The notes below the pieces were generated by a model. That model worked only from the letters and a program-made list of their open reading frames with translations, was not told the origin of the DNA and made no database searches. Shown here piece after piece: positions 21,033 through 31,904 of a DNA stretch of 64,000 nucleotides. The stretch's first letter is position 1, and every line of letters starts with the position of its first letter. The position numbers and the translations under genes were made by a program. The stretch comes from Thereva unica (Eukaryota; Arthropoda; Insecta; Diptera; Therevidae), in assembly GCA_949987705.1 (NCBI GenBank), contig OX465284.1, positions 110,839,163-110,903,162 of the forward strand, given 5' to 3'.

Positions 21033-22865
21033 CTTTGTTTAGTTGCTAGTACTCCTCGCATTTCTTTGCCTTTCTCTATTTCTTTCGGCTTCTTCCACTT
21101 TTCTCCACATACCATCGGACCTCATCATGTGTCCTAGGATATTTTCCGGCATTAGTGGCGCCTCGGCCATATCTTCCAATTCCGCTTTGTCATCGGCGAA
21201 TCTCGAGCAGTTAAAGAAGACGTGCTCTGCGTCTTCATGAATCCCTGGGCATACCGGGCACAGCGCTGAGCCATCGTGCCCGAAACGGTGAAGGTTTTTC
21301 CTATACCCACAATGCCCATTCAGGAACTGTGTGAAGTCGTAACTCACATCCCCACACTCCCTCGTAACCCATCTCTCCCTATTTGGAATAAAGCCGGCTC
21401 TATACGATGCTATAACACCTTTCAAATTTGGACGCTTGATGGTAGGACGCCTCGTTTGGCCGATGCTCGAACTACGAGTGCCCAATTTCAAGCGTCCAAC
21501 GTGTGTATTTGGACACTTTCGGGCTGATATCGGTATTGGCTCCATCAATATTCGAATGAAACGTCCATCGCATTATGCAGATCCGGCTTAGGTCTGTGGG
21601 TCCAATGACGTCCAACCTGCCGCCTTACTTTTTTAGGCTCCCCTCTTAAATATTCTAGGTCATACAGACCCATGCCTTCTCTTATCAGAATGTCTATGTG
21701 ATTTATTCCCGCTATCATGCACGCCGCATCGTCGTACGTGGTCCTGTATGGTCAGCACATGTGGAGAGTGCCTAGCTTGTATGTAGGTCTCAATTTTCTG
21801 CTGTTAACAGCGCTATGCAACCATGTTGCTCACACTGGCGCTGCGTATAGAAGAACTGAGCGAACGGAGGCGACGACTCGGTCGTCGTCGGACAGCATTC
21901 TTGCGAGAGCTGTACAGATCGCGGACGCTTTACTTGCCATGCCCTCCAAGTGTGCTTCAAAATTTAGCCTCCGGTCGATCATCACTCCCAAGCACCTCAG
22001 TGCGTCCTGTGAGTGGATAATCTGTTCCATCACCACTACTCCGATGTCGTTCGCGAACCCGATCGCCACCACTTCCTTTGGTTCCTTTCCGGCTCCATTA
22101 TACATTGTGATCTACAGCATCCTGGATGGAACTCTGCTGAGCGCCGCATGTTTAGCGAACGCCGTCGGGCTATCTTCCGAACCATAATCTAGCGACCTAC
22201 TCTGCATGTAGTCGACTACTACTCGCACTAGGTACTTTGGTGTACCCACCTAGTTCCCATACCCAAGTACCACAGTACCTACTCCCTTCTATTATTTTGT
22301 TCTATCTGGCTGAGTTGAAATCGCTTTCGCAGCGGTGATTTTTTTCTAAGGTGACTCTTGCTATGCCCTCCACCATGTTGGCTGCATCAGTCGTTAAACT
22401 TGCCTTTCTGAAGCCGAATTGCTTTTCCGGAAGGTCTGCTTCCCTTTCGATGCTAGGGAGTATTTTGTTACAGATCACCCGGTCGAAAAGTGTGTATTAT
22501 GCAACTAAGAAGACATCGTTCTGTAGGACAACGGTAGGAGCACGAGTTCCTGCTGTTTTCATCGCTCTGGGAAAATTTCCCCTCTCAGGTACGCTGTGAA
22601 GACTTCAGCGACCAGTTTGGCGCTATCGTTTCTCCTAACTTAGCCGCTTCGTTTGGAATACCATCCATACCAGGGATCTTATTGATGCCTACCGTTATTC
22701 CGGCCTCCAGAACCTCTTCTGCGGTTACCACAAGTACCTCGTCTGGGTCCACCTGAAGGATGCATAGATCACTGGTGCACGCACTTTGTGGAAACAGGGC
22801 GTAGACTATATTCTGCAGCACCGCGGGGTAGGTGATCGGCAGAGAGCGCTCGACTTGACCTCGTA
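21033..22865 (-). pseudogene. R1-like LINE ORF2 fragment
   Basis: Read on the minus strand from 22865: a pre-RT stretch (EEVLEAGITVGINKIPGMDG), then RVICNKILPSIEREADLPE and KQFGFRKASLTTDA (RT motif xYGFRKxRST of the R1 group), LVRVVVDYMQSRSLDYGSED, the altered catalytic site IGFANDIGVVV (FADD expected), and LGVMIDRRLNFEAHLEGMA. The C-terminal zinc motif CPVCPGIHEDAEHVFFNC lies near 21230. FAND instead of FADD, together with frameshifts, means it is dead. Its C-terminal part is similar to the plus-strand copy at 26.8-27.2 kb (DDMAEAPL / EDMAEAPL). Confidence 0.85.
22240..22286. mobile_element. Solo TIR end (AGTAGGTACTG family) inside the R1-like LINE
   Basis: CCTAGTTCCCATACCCAAGT followed by ACCACAGTACCTACTCCC is the reverse orientation of the TIR seen at 20657. 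On either side LINE coding similarity continues (LVRVVVDY below, NMVEGIARVTL above). This is probably the remnant of a very short insertion. Confidence 0.6.
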
Positions 22866-22929
22866 CATTTATGTATTACGACAATTTCTACTAAATCGAT
22901 TCTTATGAAATTTGACAATGTTGTAAAAA

Positions 22930-23180
22930 AAATCAAGATGTCGGTTCCAAGATGGCCGACGAATTTTGCAATTGTGTTCCGATTCCATTGAAAATCGGTA
23001 TCGGGAGGTTTTTAGGACCACAAACGGCGGTTCTGGGGTCAACATTTGAAAATTCAAAATGGCGGCGCCAATATGGCGGATGAATTTTGCAAATGCGTTC
23101 CGAATCCATTGAAAATCGGTATCGGGGGGTTTTTAAGGTCGCAAATGACGAATCTGTGGTTAAAAGTGGAAAATTCATTT
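22930..23180. repeat. 121-bp tandem duplication (GGCGGC-rich unit)
   Basis: Two units share GAATTTTGCAATTGTGTTCC, CCATTGAAAATCGGTATCGG and GAGGTTTTTAGG-type sequence. The anchor GAATTTTGC is at 22961 and 23082, giving a 121-bp period. The unit abuts the TIR end at 23244, as if it formed the inside of that transposon. Confidence 0.8.
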
Positions 23181-23189
23181 GCCGGCTAA

Positions 23190-23244
23190 CAAATGTCAGA
23201 TATATTCAATGTTAAAATACCGAAGGTCTAGATGGCGCACCCTG
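23190..23244. mobile_element. Isolated right end of the CAGGGTGCGCCATCT TIR family
   Basis: AAATGTCAGATATATTCAAT and TCTAGATGGCGCACCCTG repeat the right end of the element at 15291..16797 (AAATGTCAGATTTATTCAAT). The following TA fits a TA target. The left end was not found, so the element is truncated or extends into the 121-bp repeats. Confidence 0.7.
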
Positions 23245-23274
23245 TACAACATCCAGGAGTTCAAAAGCAAGGTC

Positions 23275-23545
23275 CAGTGCAATCTTCGATTTTATTTATG
23301 GAAAACAATTTCATACAAGCCGCTGCTGGCTTGGTAGAATAATCCATCCTATTAACTCAATTTTTTAGTACATTGTCGATTGTTTGTGGCCTTATTTCCC
23401 GAATAGCTCGAAGGACGCTTTCTCTATGTGTGGCCGTTGTGACTGGATCGTTACAGTAACAACGGTCCATAACATTTCCCCATAAAAAAGTCCACCGGTA
23501 TTGCCACTCGCTTCAAAAACAAACTAACAGATGGCACCACCCTGT
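23275..23545 (-). pseudogene. Tc1/mariner-like transposase C-terminus next to a TIR
   Basis: On the minus strand, WTFLWGNVMDRCYCNDPVTT (compare DFFLWGxxKDxVY near the third catalytic residue), then RESVLRAIREIRPQTIDNVL and KNWVNRMDYS, which matches the C-terminal pattern IRPQMLxxVxxNWxxRLDY of this transposase group. Upstream the coding is cut off at ACAGATGGCACCACCCTGTA (23525-23544), which looks like a TIR. Only the last 75 or so codons remain. Confidence 0.6.
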
Positions 23546-25544
23546 ATAATATTATCTCTTTTTAACGCATTTAACCTACAAATTGTGACATTTTTCATTT
23601 CTTTACAACGGAATCAACGAAGCTTTAACCATTGCGAATCCTTACACTCATAGTCAGGAGTTTCCATCAATACCGTTTTGAATTAACGTCCTTCAACCGT
23701 GACGTGCTCGCTGCGAAACAGTTCAATATATTCTGTCGAAATAACACTTTTATAGCCTCACCTGTTTCCCCGGCAATGTGCCCTGCTTTAAAAGTGCACC
23801 GGGATGCATTCTTCTTGTAAAGAGACGACAATTCCTGGATATATATAAACTACGGACCGTCGTCACTTTTCAACCATATCGCGTCCCATAAAAGCGAATA
23901 GCATCAATTTGCAACGTCATTTTATGGGGCAATGCTTGACGTTGAAAAATATTAAAGAAATTACAGCTGAAGGAAAATTGGATACAGCTATACTCCCCCC
24001 AGGTCCTGTGCAGGGAGAAAAACATGAAGTAACAGCTGAAGATTCCTGAAGAAAGGACCTTTAGGGAGAAACTTACCAGAAAGATGGACGGCAACTAGTT
24101 AATTGCCAGTATACTGGAGGTGACTTATGAGGGTGCCTGTTTTTATCCACTTTAATTTCGTGAGCCATTGACTCTCTGACCCCAATTTAGTTGGTCGTTC
24201 CGACCCTAGAATAGAAGCTGTAATAATTGCAACCAATCCTTCCGCATGAAATTTATTGTAACAAGAAATGATCCTTCACGTCGGCACATACACATACACA
24301 CACATACACACGCTCCGCATTCCGAAATGAAGTTATTCCTTCCGACCTTACGGTTCTGTAAATTTAAATTTTAATATCCTTTCACTTAATCTTGAATAAA
24401 AGCAGTCCATATTTATGCATCAGCTTGTTCCTTGCCAATCCAGCTGAATCCAAACAAAAGGGATGTGGCGGCTACCAAAGCATGAGGCGCAGATATAAAT
24501 TATCAGATCCTTTCCTAGGCAGCAGGCAGGCAGCAGCAGCAGCGTAGCAATTTACATAACCCGACATTTGATAACCGCAAAATAGCACGTGCTCCCGGGT
24601 AATAACTCTTAAGTGAAAAGTACACAGCTCCTAGATCTGGGCGGGCTCCATCTGAGTCCTAGGAGTCCTGGCCAAAATGATTCCCTAACGAGAAGGGAGA
24701 GAGATGCCGATCAAATGAAAAAGAAATTAATGCGAAAAGATTTGCGGGACATAAATAATGGCCTTTATGGAGTGTCATTTGGTAATGTGAGTAATGATCC
24801 TGGAACTTTGTCCGCTCTTTAGGTTGGCGGTAATATGCGAAGGACTTGGGCATTTCTTACTTTTAGAAAATTAACACGAATCGTGCAACAGGGTGACTTT
24901 TAAGTGTATCCCACCGAATTTACACGCTTTCGGCGTCTTAGGAAAGTAAGTTATTGTTGTAGAGGGCGTTGAACGACCGAACGGATACTTGGATAAAGGC
25001 TGCATTAATGACGAAAACAAGGGCGGCCACAGCTGTTCGGTCCAATTTCAGATACCTACCTTTTGGCTTTGTGGTTTCTTCTTCTTCTTCTTTAAACTCC
25101 TTTAATCCCTCATGGGACATAGGGCGGAAACAGTTTGCATAAAGTAATTTTATTTTAAATCTTTCAACGACTCAACCCCAACCCAGATTTCGATCAAAAG
25201 TGTCAATAACTCGAACTCTTCTTGCCTCATCCATCATCATGGGTCCATTAATTATGCACAGTCTTCAATCACGCTTGATGGAACCATACTGCTACAGCTT
25301 TATTCACTTTTTCAAAATTGCCTTCTCTTCCATTACATCCTTACTTTAAGGACGACTAGACTGACTTAAGGACGACTAGACTTCAACGGACTGGGCCATT
25401 TTGGAATAACGTGTCGTAGCTATGAAGAATCGCGTACCCTTGTAGGTATGAGGGCAAGGAAAATAGATAAGCAGATTTTTCTTAGTTCATTTTAAAATAA
25501 AAGCATAGTTTTTAGTTTTTTTAAACATTGTATTTTAGTCTATT
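23546..25544. other. Unassigned intronic DNA with small repeats
   Basis: Mostly unrecognised. It contains a CA-rich run at 24288-24310, a CAG-rich run near 24520-24545, and a near-perfect 21-bp direct duplication at about 25345-25388 (TTAAGGACGACTAGACT twice). Confidence 0.45.
25074..25135 (-). repeat. Short dispersed repeat with (AAG)n tail, copy 2
   Basis: In reverse, CAAACTGTTTCCGCCCTATG, TCCCATGAGGGATTAAAGGA and a GAAGAAGAAG tail. It matches copies at 15181 and 39074. It lies within otherwise unassigned intron. Confidence 0.65.
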
Positions 25545-25720
25545 ATAGAGTCTTCCGCCATTTTGTTTTGGCGGCCATTTTGAATTTGAAACAACGCCAT
25601 ACGGCTAGTTGCATTCTCTCTGTCATACCCTTTCATTTAAGACCCATGTCCCGGGGTCGAGGAACGCAAATGTAAAAATCGGCCGCCATCTTGATTTTTG
25701 TACAAAATGGTCAAATTGCA
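25545..25720. repeat. Single unit of the 120-bp GGCGGCCAT repeat
   Basis: TCCGCCATTTTGTTTTGGCG, GCCATACGGCTAGTTGCATT and CCCTTTCATTTAAGACCCAT align with one unit of the array at 9896-10305. This shows the unit is dispersed and not confined to one array. Confidence 0.7.
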
Positions 25721-25828
25721 TTGTCATTAGAACTATACATATGTGCAAAATTCGAAGTTGACCGACTATATGAAAGAGTTTGTCAAAATTCAATTACAAG
25801 ATTTGACCTAAAAAAACTACCAAACATT

Positions 25829-25928
25829 TAGGTCTGTTTATTAGAATGGTACAGCAGGCAATTAAACGTCAAACACTTTAGAACAACCTAGAGCAGCTCG
25901 TTCTAGGACTGACTAATAAACAGACCTA
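25829..25928. mobile_element. 100-bp MITE with perfect 16-bp inverted ends
   Basis: TAGGTCTGTTTATTAG at 25829..25844 and its exact reverse complement CTAATAAACAGACCTA at 25913..25928. The outermost TA may be a duplicated TA target. An inner short inverted pair (GAACAACCTAGAG / CTCGTTCTAGG) strengthens the hairpin. I see no other copy in the window. Confidence 0.75.
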
Positions 25929-26026
25929 TCGCAGATTAAATAAAAGTGTATTAAAACAAGCATTAAGCTTACGAGAACCGACGTGACGTGCATTCAAATG
26001 TGCTACAGTTTAGTTGTGTCGTTGAT

Positions 26027-26487
26027 GCGTTTTTTTATGTAGAGGCTTAGGGAAAGTCCTTTTGTACTGTCGACAATCTATTTTTTCCGTATACACCGTC
26101 GAACAGCAGCTCTAGCCGGAAGATAGAGAGAAGAGAGAGAGAGAAAGAAGAGAGGAAGGAACTGTCACAACCTGGCCGCGATATTTTTATTCCACCTACT
26201 CTCAACCATTTCGCGACTCTGACATCGGGGCAATCGAGAACAACTCGCTGGAGTGTTATGCCTCCTGAAACGAGTTGAATCTCATCAACCAACCGATGGC
26301 ATGCGCTAGGTGGAGCGGGGAAGGACTAGGGAAGGCTATGACAGAGGGAATGTAAAGAGGGAAGAAGAGAGAAGGGAAGTTATGTAGGTGGGAAAGTGGA
26401 AAAGGCGAAGGACCCTGGGGCTGGCCGGGATTCGAACCCGGGATTTCTGGGACAGCGCCTTACCCCTAGACTACCGAGGCCCCCCAT
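26027..26487 (-). mobile_element. tRNA-derived SINE, minus-strand copy
   Basis: Reading the minus strand: head GGCCTCGGTAGTCTAGGGGT, B box GGTTCGAATCCC (26431-26442 on the plus strand as GGGATTCGAACC), body with ATGCCATCGGTTGGTTGATG and TAAAAATATCGCGGCCAGG, and a 3' A tail appearing as TTTTTTT at 26030. It is colinear with the full-length copy at 15802..16295. There is a short GA-rich expansion (AGAGAGAAGAGAGAGAGA) near 26127. No clean target-site duplication was found. Confidence 0.87.
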
Positions 26488-26584
26488 TGTTAAACTGTGT
26501 TTCTCCCTTGATCAGCTGTAGGTTGTTTGTTCAAAAGTTGGTATTTGTCCGTCGTACAACAAACAGAGCAGCGTATGCAACACG

Positions 26585-26725
26585 CGGAAACCCCGTTTAT
26601 GTTGAAAGAGAAGAACTAGTGCCGTCATCGGTGGCGAACTCGGGTGTGAGCTTTATCCGGGGCAAAAACCTGCGTGGTGAACTTTGGCGCCACCTATCTG
26701 AAAGTAGTTGAACTTTGCTGTAGTG
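26585..26725 (+). repeat. Dispersed repeat 'GTGTGAGCTTTATCC', copy 1
   Basis: GTGTGAGCTTTATCCGGGGC, AAAAACCTGCGTGGTGAACT, GGCGCCACCTAT and TGCTGTAGTGTGTCTTGGGT recur at 30355-30490 (plus) and, reversed and in part, at 47.6-47.72 kb. The family is unassigned. It precedes an R1-like LINE end here. Confidence 0.7.
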
Positions 26726-26799
26726 TGTCTTGGGTATCAGATGACGCACTGCAATTCGGCGTTGGCAAAGGAAGTGGGACAAGTCTGTTAAGGGTCGAT

Positions 26800-27175
26800 C
26801 AGCTGAGATAAGCCTGTGGTATCCCAAATATGGACAAGGTTACCAGGGAGCGTAACGAAGTGAATGGCGACCTTATGCAGTTCTTTAGTAGGCAAGGAGG
26901 ACTCCATCATTTCGAGTATGATGACTCACTACTGTGCCCGGCATGCCCAGGTTTCCAGTATAACGAAGAGCACGTCTTATTTTATTGTGTGATATTCGTC
27001 GAATATAGGGTGGGACTAGACGATATGGCCGAAGCCCCACTAAAGCCGAATAACCTCCTACGGCTCATGATGAGGCGAGGATGTGTCGAGGATGCCATAC
27101 AAACAAAATTGAGGCTGGAAGAAGCCGAGAGAAAGAGAGAAAGTCAAAGAAAAGCCAGTTATAGCTGATCCATCG
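26800..27175 (+). pseudogene. R1-like LINE ORF2 C-terminus
   Basis: The open frame 26830..27168 reads VTRERNEVNGDLMQFFSRQG, then LLCPACPGFQYNEEHVLFYC (Cys-X2-Cys...His...Cys motif), LDDMAEAPLKPNNLLRLMMR and a charged end (EEAERKRESQRKASYS). It parallels the minus-strand copy at 21.04-21.55 kb in every block. Only the post-RT tail is kept. The 3' UTR runs to about 27230. Confidence 0.83.
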
Positions 27176-27399
27176 CCGTGACTCTATCGCTATGCCAAAA
27201 AAGCCAGCTATTCGGGGAAAGTGAACTACAAGTAGATGATTCAGATGATCCAGGAGCCTGTTGGTAGTCATGAGGATCTTTTCACCTTCTAACGCCCGAA
27301 AATTAAAAAAAGGTGATTGAACTCGTGGAATGAATAAAAGCGAATGTGCGAAAATCCCTCGGCGTATGATTAAAAATAAAAATAATGGCCATCTTCTAT

Positions 27400-27768
27400 G
27401 AGTAGTATAGCTAGGAGATTCCTGCATCCCTTATCCGCTCACCCTTTGCCTTGGGGATTGTGTCCATGTTGTAGGTGCGTGGTCCGGTGAACTTTTGGTG
27501 TCTGGAAGTATGCAAAGGGGTTTGTGTCCCTGGTGCATTGGGAGCTTTTTGCTCCTGGAGGTATGCAATAGGTTTAAGTGCTTTGGGATGTGCCCTTATA
27601 GGCATGCAATGGGTTCAAGTTCGATCTCATCAGGAAGAGCCATACTGACCTAGATTTGTACAAATTGTGGTTTTAAGCTAACCAATGCAGTTGGTTTTGT
27701 AATAGTTAGCTTTTAGGCAAGATGGCGGAGCGGCAAGGGGATGCAGGAAAGCCCTAACTATACTACTC
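27400..27768. mobile_element. 369-bp MITE with about 41-bp inverted ends
   Basis: The left end is GAGTAGTATAGCTAGGAGAT followed by TCCTGCATCCCTTATCCGCTC. The right end, reversed, is GAGTAGTATAGTTAGGGCTT followed by TCCTGCATCCCCTTGCCGCTC. The interior contains three loose repeats of about 60 bp built on GGTATGCAATAGGTTTAAGT. No coding capacity. A target-site duplication is not evident. Confidence 0.8.
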
Positions 27769-30349
27769 TTAGGATTTCCCTTCGAAGGTTTTGAGGTGGC
27801 ATTCTGATTGCTTGGTCAAAGGCACGCGTAGAGATTGTTTTAGCTGTTGTCGTTTCGATTACCTCGTCAGCATCACTCATTTCGATTCGTCTTAATTGAC
27901 TTTCACATTTCAGCTCAAAACCTTTTTTTTGGGTCTAACTTAACCCAAAACGATTGCAACGACTTCATCAACAACCGATATCAGTCTCTCTAAGAACAAT
28001 CACATAATTATCAATACATGAAACCATGTAATTCCTAGGACGATCATTAAAAATGCCTCAAAACAGACGGTCCCAACACCTTCCCAATTACGCAATCCCC
28101 TCATGCACGCCACTGGCCATTAATATTTGATGACTCGTCATTTTATTTTATTACGTTTTCGTGGAAGATTTAAGGTACAATCCCCGTGGGTGTCACAATT
28201 TATTTATTAGAAGCGGCACAACCTTTCCTCCCTCACAGTTCATCTTCGTCCTTCTGTCGTCGTTTCATTCTGTTCTTCTTGCCTCAAACATTTAGTCCCA
28301 GACGACCCGGTCCGCCCCCGGGAGAGTTCGCCTTGTTTCTCTCTCGATTTTTTAAAAAGGACGCAACGAAATCCATTTTTATCAAAAATTCAAATTTTAA
28401 TCGCACTCACAGAAAAGTCCTTTTTCAATTCATGACGTTGTTATCAGGAATTCATGTGGCCCTCGGCAGCCCTGCCGTTAGTGTGCTGACATTTTGCTCG
28501 CTGTCATGTGTGTGTTTGGCAACAAGGACACACAACCCTTTAAGTGAGTATAGTTGGTGGGGCTTGGTATCCGGATCCTGATCCTTCTGCACATTGTGCG
28601 AACTCGCTTCGTTCTCGAACGCAATATTTTATAGCCGGGTGACACTTTACGTCCTCTCTACTTCGCCCCCCATGGGGCGCATTTATCAGCTGGCCAACGT
28701 TTTCCTTGACTGAAACTGAAAGTGGAGAGCCGGAGATATCCTGGAAAAACTGCACATATCCTATATACTCGGCAAAGTTGCAGACTCAAGTGGCCCTTGC
28801 TTGGGAATTGACATACGTACAACTCCTCGACTGGGGTGTGTTCAGGGGGCTGTGCGGGTGCTAGTTCTATTCTAAAAGCGATCTGCTCCACCGTCAAGTT
28901 TCCTCGTCTGGGAAATGAAGAAAAACGTCCTTAGACTGGATTCGAGGGCAAACATATTTTTCATAAGGTCCTTCGGGAACTTTAAGCACTAGAAGAGCCT
29001 GACGTAGAAGATTGCTCCAACTATCCACAGTGAACACATCCTTGATTTATCCGACAGGTGTGTCGCTGACGCTGTGCGCGGGGCTACACAGGCACACCAA
29101 GGCAGCTCGGGTCGCGTTTGTTGTCATCCTATCCGCAAAGGGTTGGTCGACAAACATCCGCCGTAATTCGCTAACGAGTTTTTTAAAGGGATACAATTTC
29201 TTTATCATGTAATATTATGTACACAGGAAGGCAGCCCCGACTAGGACGTGTGGGCGCCCTCAGCCGAGCAGCAACCGGCGGAGCATAATTAAAACAATAT
29301 TCTGTGACATATATCATCTCGCTCGCTTAGCAGTTAGACGAGCCGGAATTGCCAAATAAGCAGCTGCCGGGGGTGGTGTGAAGCTCGACTTTACGAGAGC
29401 CCATAAATGCGATGAGCCCCGCCCTTGCAAAGTGATACCCTACCCTACCCTACACACGCCTAGCGCTCTGTGTTTTCTTTCACCGGTCCTAATGACGTAC
29501 GCGAAGGCCGTAATTAGAGACATAGACATTACCTTCAAGGTGTTCTCGAGTGCGAGTGGAGCGCTTTGTGCTCGGTTGCTAATAGCACGATATAATGAGG
29601 ACTGAGGTGCTCTTGATTAATTCTGTATAGCGTGTACCACTTTGCGGGTGCCAGAAAACAGCATCGGTAATGAAGATGCGTGCTCGTTCTGCCAGATTTA
29701 GCTCCTGAACTTATTCTTTTACAACGCACACACACCAACCAACACAGACACACGTTTACGGCGGATTTTTGACGGAAGATTGACGCTGGATGAGAATTAA
29801 AGTAAAGCGTCATAATTTAAAACACTAAAAGACAGTTTTAAGTCGAACTGTTTGCGTATACTTGTACCCAGTGGCGTCGTTTTGGGTTTATTGAATTTAT
29901 GAGGGTGCTGCTATAGTTAAATCTTTGATGGCATGACAATAAGTCATAAACTTTTAAGGGTCGCAAAAGGAGCTGGTTTATTCGAGCATCCTTTATCGAT
30001 TTGTGCTGTGTGGTAAGTGTTGCATAATAAGTTCATCCCGCATGTGGAAAATCATATTCTTGGAGGACGCATTTAGCAAATTCAGACTGACAACCTCTTC
30101 TCAGAAAATTGTTGTTATGGAATCAAGAAGTCGGTCCCGAAGCGGTCAGGATTCACGACAAACCCGTCGGCAACATCAATTCAAGGAGTGGCGATATAAA
30201 GCACGTCAATGGGAATGTCAGGAGATTATATAGAAGACGACTTATGGAAGTACTATAAATGATCGATGTGCTTAGCGAGATAACGTACTCATCGCTGGAC
30301 TACAAGAACTGAGATGGATTAAGCATTCAAAGAAGTATGCTGCTATGAA
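27769..30349. other. Unassigned intronic DNA
   Basis: About 2.6 kb with no recognised element. Open frames up to 131 codons lack any domain. CA-rich stretches occur near 29724-29752, and CCCTACCCTACCCTAC-type sequence near 29438-29452. Confidence 0.45.
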
Positions 30350-30490
30350 TCCAGTGTCATCGGTTGTGGACTCTAGTGTGAGCTTTATCCTTGGCAAGAA
30401 CCTGCGTAGAGAGCTTGGGCGCCACCTATGAGAAGCTAGTTGAACTTCGCTGTAGTGTGTCTTGGGTGGGCTTTCATGCTTGGGTGGTAA
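30350..30490 (+). repeat. Dispersed repeat 'GTGTGAGCTTTATCC', copy 2
   Basis: GTGTGAGCTTTATCCTTGGC, AAGAACCTGCGTAGAGAGCT, GGGCGCCACCTATGAGAAGC and GCTGTAGTGTGTCTTGGGTG align with copy 1 at 26.6 kb and extend it with GGGCTTTCATGCTTGGGTGG. The reverse of that extension is found in the block at 30905 (CAGCATGAAAGTCCACCCAA). Confidence 0.72.
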
Positions 30491-30602
30491 TCGTCGGTCT
30501 TCGGTGGAATCTTGTGAGAGAATTTCGCCAACCTCGAACAGTTTAACATCAATATTCCTCACTGATGATTACAGCTAGACTGATACACCTATATAGACTA
30601 TA

Positions 30603-30760
30603 TATCAGACAGACCAGGCAGACAGGCAGACAGACAGACCAGACAGACAGAATGGCAGACCAGATAGACAGACAGACCAGACGGACAGGCAGATCAGACA
30701 GACAGACTAAAAAAATATGTCAGACAGGCCAGACGAACCAGACAGACAGACTAGTTCTTC
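30603..30760. repeat. CAGA/CAGAC microsatellite
   Basis: Irregular repeats of CAGACAGAC and CAGGCAGAC over about 150 bp. A shorter degenerate relative (CAGGCAGACCAG) occurs at 47.19 and 47.47 kb, next to the same dispersed repeat, so the microsatellite may be part of that repeat family. Confidence 0.85.
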
Positions 30761-30884
30761 TCTTTCTCCTGATCTCCTCTTGCTTCTCCGCCTCCTCCAA
30801 TAAGAATTGGAATCTAGACCAAATCCCCCAACCGGATCTCACATAAATGAAATATAGTTCTTATTATTATTATTGACAACTTTT

Positions 30885-31095
30885 CGTGACTCCACCAGAT
30901 CCTATTCAGCATGAAAGTCCACCCAAGACACTCGAACCCAAAGCTCTTACAAAATCACACCCAAGTCCCGCGCTCACCCAACGTGAAGGTAATCCAAGAC
31001 ACGTCAAAGAATTGGAACCTGGACGAATCCCTCACAAAATCCCACCCAAGACCAACGATTCCCAACCAAGACTCTCCCTGACAGCTGACGGCTCA
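30885..31095. repeat. Dispersed repeat block (CATGAAAGTCCACCCAAGAC)
   Basis: CAGCATGAAAGTCCACCCAA, GACACTCGAACCCAAAGCTC and TTACAAAATCACACCCAAG recur at 47.49-47.59 kb in the same orientation (CAGCATGAAAACCCACCCAA). There they lead directly into the reverse of the GTGTGAGCTTTATCC repeat, indicating one composite family. Function and class are unknown. Confidence 0.65.
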
Positions 31096-31099
31096 GTCT

Positions 31100-31511
31100 A
31101 GGGTCCCCATGTTGTGTAGCATTCTTACAGGTGCTGCACATTTTGCAGCATACCCTCAAGTGTGCTTTAAAGTTTAACCCACGGTCGATCAGCACTCCCA
31201 GATGCCATACGGCGGGCTGTGACTGTAGCTGTGAATTTCTGATATGTTCCCATACCTTGATCCAGCGTGTGACATCTCCAGATCGCTTCTTTTGAGAAAT
31301 ATAGTCCCATCATTATACATTGTGATCCACAGGAGAGGATCCAGGGCCGATCCCTGAGAAATCCCCATGTTGTTCTGTACCCCCAAGTCCTATTTTTCGG
31401 TTCACAAGGTAGTGACTTACCTCTTTTCTTGACTACCCACCCGGGCCCATCGTGATCTGCTGGCACAAAACTAGCCCCGCAGGGAGTTTCTCTCCGAGAC
31501 ATGGAGACCAA
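31100..31511 (-). pseudogene. R1-like LINE RT fragment
   Basis: On the minus strand, GVQNNMGISQGSALDPLLWI followed by TMYNDGTI corresponds to the R1 motif GVPQGSVLGPLLWNIMYDGL. A little further is VLIDRGLNFKAHLRVCCKMC, matching LGVMIDxRLNFKAHLEYA. The catalytic FADD block between them is lost or scrambled. Frames are broken. Confidence 0.77.
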
Positions 31512-31576
31512 TATTTGGTCTCAAAGTCGTTATTTTCGGCTACCACCTGCTGCAACCCAGGTGCGTCCTAAACAGA

Positions 31577-31786
31577 CCCCGAGGAGATGTTGCCAGAATT
31601 ACGAGACATTGGCCTATAAGGAAACACGCTGCCCAGCTGGGTATCCGGTATAACGTCTGCTGTTATAGCTGCGGGGAGACGAACAAGTGTAAATGCCCGG
31701 CTCTAGTCAGAACCACGCAGCGCACACTAGGCAGGTACGTTCTGGAAGACTTAAAAGATATCTCCAACTGGAGGTATGATCAGTGA
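31577..31786 (+). pseudogene. LINE ORF2 C-terminal zinc-knuckle fragment (Jockey/LOA-like)
   Basis: The uninterrupted frame without an ATG reads RHWPIRKHAAQLGIRYNVCC, YSCGETNKCKCPALVRTTQR and TLGRYVLEDLKDIS before a TGA at 31784. The pattern G/RHxxIxKHAxxLxIxYNxxCxxCG...CxCPALxxxRxxxLG is the end of ORF2 in Jockey/LOA-type LINEs. A short loss between GETNK and CKCP removes part of the usual HxxC spacing. It sits head to tail against the R1-like fragment of opposite strand. Confidence 0.75.
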
Positions 31787-31904
31787 TAAACTTCCTAAGC
31801 TCCACAGGATGGTTTTAGACATCTGGAGTAAAAATAATTTTATTGGTTAATTTTTTGATGCAACTAGCACGTATGGCAAACAAATGCGCCTGATCACTTA
31901 GTAT

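Noticed and set aside
26427..26487. Functional tRNA gene
   Set aside because: It has A- and B-box-like words but no clean cloverleaf, and it is the head of a SINE with a 400-bp body shared by other copies.
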